Shown here one piece after another: positions 58,754-64,000 of a DNA stretch of 64,000 bases; positions within the stretch are counted from its first letter, which is position 1; each line of letters opens with the position of its first letter. Source of the DNA: Belnapia moabensis DSM 16746 (lineage in GTDB: Bacteria; Pseudomonadota; Alphaproteobacteria; Acetobacterales; Acetobacteraceae); contig NZ_JQKB01000014.1 of assembly GCF_000745835.1 (NCBI RefSeq), positions 1-64,000 of the forward strand, in the 5' to 3' direction. A program made the position numbers and the translations under genes. The notes beneath the pieces are model-generated. The model was not told the origin of the DNA and searched no databases. It saw only the letters and a list, made by a program, of their open reading frames with translations.

Positions 58754-59302
58754 TCAGCCGATCCGGATCTGTGTATCGGAGGTGAAGGCGTAAGACGGGA
58801 CGGCAAGGTTGGTCGGCGCCGGCCCCTGCCGGATGCGGCCCGAGGTGTCGTAGGCGCTGCCGTGGCAGGGGCAGAACCAGCCGCCGAAGGGCCCGCGCTG
58901 GTCGGTGGGTTTCTGCCCGAGTGGGATGCACCCCAGATGGGTGCAGATGCCGATCACGACCAGCCACTGATCCTTCTTGACCCGTGCCTGGTCCGGCTGT
59001 GGGTCTTGCAGCTCGGAGAGCGGCACGCTGCGGGCCGCCTTGACCTCCTCCTCGGTGCGGTTGCGCACGAAGACCGGCTTGCCGCGCCAGACCACCGTGA
59101 TGGCGGAGCCGGCGGCGATCGGCTTCAGGTCGATGTCGGTGGTGGAGACCGCCAGCGTGTCACGCGCCGGGTTCATCGAGCTGATGAATGGCCAGGCGAT
59201 CGCGCCGACGCCGACCGCCGCGAAGGAACCCGCCACGAGTTGCAGGAAATCCCGGCGGGTTTCGCCATCCTGCGGCGCCGGTTGCGCCATGCTATCGGCC
59301 AT
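58754..59302 (-). CDS. petA: Rieske iron-sulfur protein of the bc1 complex
   Basis: 182 residues. A twin-arginine signal and anchor ([20 protein letters not shown]), then the 2Fe-2S ligands CTHLGC and CPCHGS in [16 protein letters not shown] and [17 protein letters not shown]. Takes electrons from ubiquinol and moves them to cytochrome c1. First gene of petABC, with a plausible promoter 129 bases upstream. Confidence 0.97.
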   Translation of the reverse strand: MADSMAQPAPQDGETRRDFLQLVAGSFAAVGVGAIAWPFISSMNPARDTLAVSTTDIDLKPIAAGSAITVVWRGKPVFVRNRTEEEVKAARSVPLSELQDPQPDQARVKKDQWLVVIGICTHLGCIPLGQKPTDQRGPFGGWFCPCHGSAYDTSGRIRQGPAPTNLAVPSYAFTSDTQIRIG

Positions 59303-59430
59303 GCCTCATCGTCCCTGATCGCGGCCCACGCCTGCTCCCGGGGTGGGAGGGGAGGGCCGAATGCGATTGCTGCGGCCGGGTTGGACAGGATCCGCCAAGC
59401 ATGGATCGTGCCTCCTGACGCGCTGCGCCG

Positions 59431-59460
59431 CATATAAAGGTACGCTATGCAGGGTGGCAA
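59431..59460 (-). promoter_or_regulatory. Candidate promoter of petABC
   Basis: On the minus strand TTGCCA (59460-59455), 18 bases, TATATG (59436-59431), in the 221-base gap between petA and hemF. No FNR box was seen in this gap. Confidence 0.5.
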
Positions 59461-59523
59461 TCCGCCGGGCGGGCAATCACCCGGCTATTGTTTCGCCCCG
59501 CCGGCGCCAAGGAGAGGAAATCG

Positions 59524-60426
59524 GTGACCGAGACTACGCCCCCCGGCCAGGACCCCGCCGCGCATCGCCTGGCCGAGCCCGCCCGCCTCTGGTTCGAGAG
59601 CCTCCGCGACCGGATCTGCGCCGCATTTGAGTTGATCGAGGAGGAATGCGACACCGGCCCGCATGCCGGAATGCCCCCCGGTCGCTTCGAGCGCGTCGCC
59701 TGGACGCGGGAGGGCGGCGGCGGCGGGGTGATGTCGGTGATGAAGGGCCGGGTCTTCGAGAAGGTCGGGGTGAACTGCTCGACCGTCCATGGCGAGTTCT
59801 CCCCGGAATTCCGCAAGCAGATACCGGGCGCCGAGGAGGACCCGCGCTTCTTCGCGACCGGCATCTCGCTGGTCGCCCATCTGCGCAGCCCGCGCGTGCC
59901 GGCGGCGCATATGAACACCCGCTTCCTTTCCACCTCCCGCGCCTGGTTCGGCGGCGGGGGCGACCTCACGCCGATGGCGCTCGATGCTCCCGAATCGCAG
60001 GAGGACGCCGCCCGCTTCCACGCCGCCTACCGGGCCGCCTGCGACCGCCACGATCCGGCCTACTACCCACGCTTCAAGGCCTGGTGCGACGAGTATTTCT
60101 GGCTGCCCCACCGGGGCGAGGCGCGCGGGCTCGGCGGCATCTTTTTCGACTGGCTGGGCGACCGGACCCCAGGCCAGGGAGCGGACCGGGACTTCGAATT
60201 CGTCAAGGATGTCGGCCTCGCCTTCCTCGAGAGCTACCCGGCCATCATCCGCCACCGGATGCACGAGCCCTGGACGGAGGCCGAGCGCGAGCACCAGCTC
60301 ATCCGCCGGGGCCGCTACGTGGAATTCAACCTCCTTCACGATCGGGGTACGCTGTTCGGCCTGAAGACCGGCGGCAATGTGGAGGCGATCCTGATGTCCC
60401 TGCCGCCGGAAGCGAAATGGCCCTGA
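59524..60426 (+). CDS. hemF: Oxygen-dependent coproporphyrinogen III oxidase
   Basis: Converts coproporphyrinogen III to protoporphyrinogen IX in haem synthesis. 300 residues from a GTG at 59524 with an AGGAGAGG ribosome site. Marks are [53 protein letters not shown] with DLTPM, and [20 protein letters not shown]. Adjacent bc1 genes make haem supply for cytochromes a natural theme, but the genes are divergent, not one operon. Confidence 0.95.
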   Translation: MTETTPPGQDPAAHRLAEPARLWFESLRDRICAAFELIEEECDTGPHAGMPPGRFERVAWTREGGGGGVMSVMKGRVFEKVGVNCSTVHGEFSPEFRKQIPGAEEDPRFFATGISLVAHLRSPRVPAAHMNTRFLSTSRAWFGGGGDLTPMALDAPESQEDAARFHAAYRAACDRHDPAYYPRFKAWCDEYFWLPHRGEARGLGGIFFDWLGDRTPGQGADRDFEFVKDVGLAFLESYPAIIRHRMHEPWTEAEREHQLIRRGRYVEFNLLHDRGTLFGLKTGGNVEAILMSLPPEAKWP

Positions 60427-60490
60427 GCGGCGCATTGCGGGGGTAGGGGCCTTCGGTCCAGGCTGGCGCCAAAGCTTCAGGAGACGCCCG

Positions 60491-61471
60491 ATGCGCGCAG
60501 TCTGGTACGATCGGCAAGGCCCGGCCGGCGAGGTCCTCACCTATGGTGAGCTGCCGACCCCGAGCCCCGGCCCGGGCGAGGTGCTGGTCCGCCTCGCCAC
60601 CTCCGGCGTCAACCCCTCCGACTGGAAGAGCCGCAGCGGCCGCGGCCGGCCGATGGCCTTCCCCCGCGTCATCCCCCATAGCGACGGCGCAGGCCACATC
60701 GAGGCGGTGGGAGAGGGCGTGCCGCGCCAGCGCATCGGCCAGCGCGTCTGGATCTGGAACGGGCAATGGAAGCGCCCCTTCGGCACCGCGGCGGAGTACA
60801 TCGCGCTGCCGTCGGAACAGGCGGTGCCCCTGCCGGAGCACACCGGCTTCGCCGAGGGCGCCTGCCTTGGCATCCCGGCGCTGACCGCCCTCCACGCCGT
60901 GCTGACCGATGGCGGGGTCACCGGCCAGCGGGTGCTGGTCACCGGTGGGGCCGGCTCGGTCGGGCATTACGCCATCCAATTCGCCCGGCTGCTCGGTGCC
61001 GCCCAGGTCATCGCCACCGTCAGCGGCGAGGCCAAGGCCGCCCATGCCATGGCCGCCGGTGCCGACCACGCGGTGAACTACCGCAGCGAGGATGCCGCCG
61101 ACCGTGTCCTCGCGCTCACCGGCGGTGCTGGGGTGGACCGGGTGGTGGAAGTCGACGTGACCGGCAACGCCCCGCTGCTGCCGCGCCTCATGGCCCCAGG
61201 CGGAGTCTGTGCCGTCTATGGCGCGAACGGCGCTGAGGCCTCGGTCAATTTCGGCGCCGCCATCATGAAGGGCATCGCGCTGCGCTTCTTCATCGTCTAC
61301 GAGTTGAGCCCGGTCCAGCGAGCCACCGCCCTCGGGGCGCTGACCCCCTGGCTGGAGCGCGGCCTGATCCGCCATGCCGTCGCCGCCCATGCCCCGCTCG
61401 CCGATTGCGCCGCGGCGCAGGATGCGGTCGAGACGGGCGCCTATATCGGCAACCTCGTGCTAGATTGCTGA
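60491..61471 (+). CDS. MDR-family NADPH:quinone oxidoreductase
   Basis: 326 residues of the zinc-independent quinone-reductase type: MRAVWYDRQGPAGEVLTYGE, SGVNPSDWKSRSGRG, PHSDGAGHIEAVGEGVPRQR, and the NADPH fold VLVTGGAGSVGHYAIQFARL. The catalytic zinc cysteines are missing, as expected for this branch. The substrate is probably a quinone or an activated alkene. It follows hemF by 64 bases and converges on the antiporter gene, which it overlaps by 31 bases. Confidence 0.85.
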   Translation: MRAVWYDRQGPAGEVLTYGELPTPSPGPGEVLVRLATSGVNPSDWKSRSGRGRPMAFPRVIPHSDGAGHIEAVGEGVPRQRIGQRVWIWNGQWKRPFGTAAEYIALPSEQAVPLPEHTGFAEGACLGIPALTALHAVLTDGGVTGQRVLVTGGAGSVGHYAIQFARLLGAAQVIATVSGEAKAAHAMAAGADHAVNYRSEDAADRVLALTGGAGVDRVVEVDVTGNAPLLPRLMAPGGVCAVYGANGAEASVNFGAAIMKGIALRFFIVYELSPVQRATALGALTPWLERGLIRHAVAAHAPLADCAAAQDAVETGAYIGNLVLDC

Positions 61472-63006
61472 GTAGGCGGGCGATCGGCAGGCGCCGTCAG
61501 GTCCCGGATGCGCGGATCGGCCGTGAGATCGAGGAGGTCGATCTCCTCCTCGATCACATGGAAGGCGTCGTCGCCGATCGTGCCATGCGAGCGCAGCTCC
61601 GCCAGCACCCGCCGCTGTGCCGCCACCGCCTGGCGCTGCAGGCCGGAGAGATCCTCGCCACCACCCTCCATCGGCCGCAGCCGGGCGAGGTATTCCCTCT
61701 CCAGCACCTCCGCCGCCCGGCCCCGGGGCGCCGCGTGCAGCACCTCGAGCGCCGCCCGGGCCGTCGCCTGCCGGGCCAGCGCCACCTCCCGCTCCACCCC
61801 ACCGTCATCCGGCAGGCCGAGCCGCTCCAGCAGCCAGCGCAGGCTGAGCCCCTGCAGCACCAGTGTCACCAGCGCCACAGCAAAGGCGGTCAGCAAGATC
61901 AGGTCGCGGTAGGGGAAGCCCTCCGGCAAGGCCAGCGCCGCGGCCAGTGTGACGATCCCGCGCATGCCGCACCAGGATATGACGATGCCGCCCGCGATGC
62001 TCGGCGACCCTTCGGTCCGTTTGCCTAGGCGGGCGACGATGACATAGCCCATCACCCAGGCGAAGCGCATGAGGATGACGACGGCGCAGGCCGCCGCAGC
62101 GAAGCTGACATCGCGCCACTGCAACCCGCCCAGCCGGTCGAGGATGCCGCGCAACTGCAATCCGATCAGGATGAAGGCCAGTATATTGAGGACGAAGACC
62201 GCCACCTCCCAGACCGCATAGCTGGCCATCCGCTCACGGCCGTCGATCCGCGACGGCACCAGCCGGGCGATCGTCATCGCATAGGCCACCATGGTGATGA
62301 TGGCCGAGAGGCCGAGCCGCTCCGCCAGCAGCCAGACCGCGAAGGTGCCCAGGAACTGCACGAGCACGGCGACCGCGAGATCCTCCCGGTGTGTCGACAG
62401 CCTGACCCAGACCCAGGCGGCGGCGATGCCGAACAGCGCCCCGCCGCCGCAGGTCAGCAGCAGCATCGGCACCACCTGCCAACCGCTTATCGCCCCGCCC
62501 ATCGCCGCCCCGACGGCGACGCGGAACAGCAGCAGCGCCGTTGCATCGTTCAGCAGGCTCTCACCCTCGAGGATGACCAGGACCCGGTGCGGTGGCCGCA
62601 GCTGCCGCAGTACCGCCGCTGCGGCCGAGGCATCCGGCGGCGCCACGATAGCCCCGAGCGCGATCGCCGCGGCCCAGGGCAGGCCCGGCTCGATCAGCCG
62701 CGCCACCCAGGCGACGGCGAAGGCGGTGCAGAGCACGCAGACCACCACTAGGCCGCCGACCGGCCGCCAATTGGCTTTCAAATCACGCGGCGAGGCGTCA
62801 TAGGCCGCATCCAGCAGGGTCGGCGCAACGAAGAGGGCAAGGGCCAACTCCGGGTCGAGCGTCACCTGGGGCAATCCCGGCAGCAGCGCGCCGCCGGTCC
62901 CGGCAAGCGCCAGCAGGGCCGGATAAGGGGCCCGCAGCCGCTTCGCCAGCATCGCCAGCAGCGCGCCCGCCAGCAGCAGGAGAATGACCGTCTCGAAGAT
63001 CAGCAT
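61441..63006 (-). CDS. CPA1-family monovalent cation/proton antiporter
   Basis: 521 residues: about twelve helices and then a cytoplasmic C-terminal region of roughly 125 residues rich in charged helices. Transport motifs: IALGAIVAPPDASAAAAVLR (the equivalent of the usual TDPV segment) and VILEGESLLNDATALLLFRV with the conserved aspartate. Na+ or K+ is the likely ion; specificity cannot be read. Divergent from the Bug receptor gene. Confidence 0.88.
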   Translation of the reverse strand: MLIFETVILLLLAGALLAMLAKRLRAPYPALLALAGTGGALLPGLPQVTLDPELALALFVAPTLLDAAYDASPRDLKANWRPVGGLVVVCVLCTAFAVAWVARLIEPGLPWAAAIALGAIVAPPDASAAAAVLRQLRPPHRVLVILEGESLLNDATALLLFRVAVGAAMGGAISGWQVVPMLLLTCGGGALFGIAAAWVWVRLSTHREDLAVAVLVQFLGTFAVWLLAERLGLSAIITMVAYAMTIARLVPSRIDGRERMASYAVWEVAVFVLNILAFILIGLQLRGILDRLGGLQWRDVSFAAAACAVVILMRFAWVMGYVIVARLGKRTEGSPSIAGGIVISWCGMRGIVTLAAALALPEGFPYRDLILLTAFAVALVTLVLQGLSLRWLLERLGLPDDGGVEREVALARQATARAALEVLHAAPRGRAAEVLEREYLARLRPMEGGGEDLSGLQRQAVAAQRRVLAELRSHGTIGDDAFHVIEEEIDLLDLTADPRIRDLTAPADRPPTQQSSTRLPI

Positions 63007-63077
63007 GCGGCACCTTTCCCCGCGATGGCTCTCCGGTCATCTTGCCCTGGCGAAACCGAATCCGGGAGAGAACCACC

Positions 63078-64000
63078 ATGATCCGCCGCCGCGCCCTGAT
63101 CGCGGGCGCACCGAGCCTGCTCGCCGTGCCCGCTCTGGCCCAACCCCTCGGCGATTGGCCGAACCGGCCGATCCGCGCCATCATCCCCTGGCCGCCCGGC
63201 GGCTCGACCGATGTGCTGGCCCGCCTGGTCTGCGAGCAACTTAGCCAGAAGCTCGGCCAGAATTACGTGCTGGAGAACCGCCCCGGCGCCGGCGGCAACA
63301 TCGGCATGGAGGCCATCGCGAAATCCGCGCCGGACGGCTATACTCAGGGCCCGGCGACCATCGCCAACCTCTCGATCGCGCAATTCCTCTACTCGCGGCT
63401 GCCCTTCGACCCGGAGAAGGACTTCTCGGTCATCTCCATGCATTGGGAGCTGCCGAACGTGCTGGTGGCGCCGGCACAATTCTGTCCCGCCAACAACGCT
63501 CGCGAATTCGTCGAATGGGCCCGCAGCCGGCCGAACGGCGTCTCCTTCGGCAGCCCGGGCGTCGGCACAACGGCGCATCTCTGCGGCAGCATGTTCTGCG
63601 ACCGGCAGAAAATTGACGGCCAGCACGTCCCCTTTCGCGGCGCGGCACAGATCATCCCGGCCATGCTGGCAGGCGACCTGACCTTCGCCATCGACAACCT
63701 CGCCAGCTACATCCCGGTGATCCAGGAGGGCCGGATGAAGGCCTTCGCCGTGACCAGCCCGCAGCGCTGGCCCTCGCTGCCCAACATTCCGACCATGGGC
63801 GAGGCCGGCATCCCCGACTTCACCGTCACCTCCTGGTGCGCCTGGGTCGGCCCGGCGGGGATGCCGCGGCCGATCGTCGAGCGGGTGAATGCCGCGATGA
63901 AGGAGGTGGCGGAGGACCCCGCCATGCAGCGGCGCTTCGAGCAGACCGGCGCCCGCTGCGTCTGGAGCACGCCGGAGGATGCGGTGAAGCATGCCGCCAG
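63078..64000 (+). CDS. Bug-family tripartite tricarboxylate transporter receptor (cut by window edge)
   Basis: Open from ATG 63078 to the window end, 307 residues visible. The N-terminus is a signal peptide (MIRRRALIAGAPSLLAVPAL then AQP), followed by the Bug core NRPIRAIIPWPPGGSTDVLA, VLENRPGAGGNIGMEAIAKS, APDGYT and LPNIPTMGEAGIPDFTVTSW. Bug receptors bind carboxylic acids in the periplasm and are very numerous in Roseomonas-like and Burkholderiales genomes. No TctAB permease is visible; this may be an orphan receptor. Only the last few residues are missing. Confidence 0.9.
   Translation, partial: MIRRRALIAGAPSLLAVPALAQPLGDWPNRPIRAIIPWPPGGSTDVLARLVCEQLSQKLGQNYVLENRPGAGGNIGMEAIAKSAPDGYTQGPATIANLSIAQFLYSRLPFDPEKDFSVISMHWELPNVLVAPAQFCPANNAREFVEWARSRPNGVSFGSPGVGTTAHLCGSMFCDRQKIDGQHVPFRGAAQIIPAMLAGDLTFAIDNLASYIPVIQEGRMKAFAVTSPQRWPSLPNIPTMGEAGIPDFTVTSWCAWVGPAGMPRPIVERVNAAMKEVAEDPAMQRRFEQTGARCVWSTPEDAVKHAA

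Noticed and set aside
1-64000. CRISPR arrays, tRNA genes, prophage or a restriction-modification island
   Set aside because: No regularly spaced repeats, no tRNA-like cloverleaf segments in the few long gaps and no integrase, phage structural or restriction genes were seen; the DPPY methylase stands alone.

Overview
The window is a GC-rich (clearly above 65% by eye) stretch of an alphaproteobacterial chromosome, most likely from Acetobacteraceae (Roseomonas-like). The evidence is a CtrA cell-cycle regulator beside a ChpT-type phosphotransferase, a CheA with a fused receiver domain, a ccoNOQP-ccoGHIS cluster with an FnrL-type regulator, a Bug-type solute receptor and an alphaproteobacterial ornithine decarboxylase with a long leader. 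No tRNA, rRNA, CRISPR array or prophage was seen. The only mobile DNA is the end of an IS630-family element at the left edge.

Layout. 1-5.5 kb (mostly minus): IS630 transposase end, serA, an orphan DPPY methyltransferase, aat, accC-accB, aroQ. 5.6-6.7 kb: thiS-thiG. 6.7-8.7 kb: a structured leader, ornithine decarboxylase and an Lrp/AsnC regulator. 8.7-17.1 kb: two divergent, paralogous peptide/solute-binding proteins; the rightward one heads a complete Dpp-type ABC operon ending in a 40-residue lipoprotein. 17-21.7 kb (minus): MFS transporter, nadK, a nitrilase-family amidase, a membrane protein, moaA, a DUF3553 protein. 21.7-30.9 kb is the motility and cell-cycle block: chpT, cheA-cheW-cheY-cheB-cheR, a strong terminator, ctrA (minus) and fliI-fliJ. 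30.9-34.6 kb: hppD and phhA (phenylalanine/tyrosine catabolism) with a divergent Lrp regulator, then an FAD monooxygenase. 34.7-45 kb: a methyltransferase, two small unknown genes coupled to gltX, cysS, an extended TrmJ-like tRNA methyltransferase, rpsD, an ECF41 sigma factor with its carboxymuconolactone-decarboxylase partner, a TspO-like protein and a glycosyltransferase.

45-55.4 kb is a microaerobic respiration island: a TauE/SafE-like protein, a DUF2189 protein, ccoNOQP, ccoGHIS, a 60-residue membrane protein and fnrL. A perfect FNR/FixK box (TTGAT-N4-ATCAA) lies between the DUF2189 gene and ccoN, and a one-mismatch box lies before the TauE-like gene; FnrL keeps both its cluster cysteines and the residues that read this box, so the island looks like a self-contained regulon. 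55.5-64 kb: mtnP, a small lipoprotein, the cytochrome bc1 operon (petABC), hemF, an MDR oxidoreductase, a CPA1 antiporter and a truncated Bug receptor.

Most of the window is conserved housekeeping and respiratory DNA. The less ordinary items are regulatory or small: the ornithine decarboxylase leader with a hairpin over its ribosome site, a near-consensus ECF41 promoter inside the end of the sigma gene, a 17-bp palindrome before ctrA, an inverted repeat joining the cysS stop to the trmJ start, the N-terminal extension on TrmJ, and several tiny membrane or lipoprotein genes. No clearly new multi-gene system was found.
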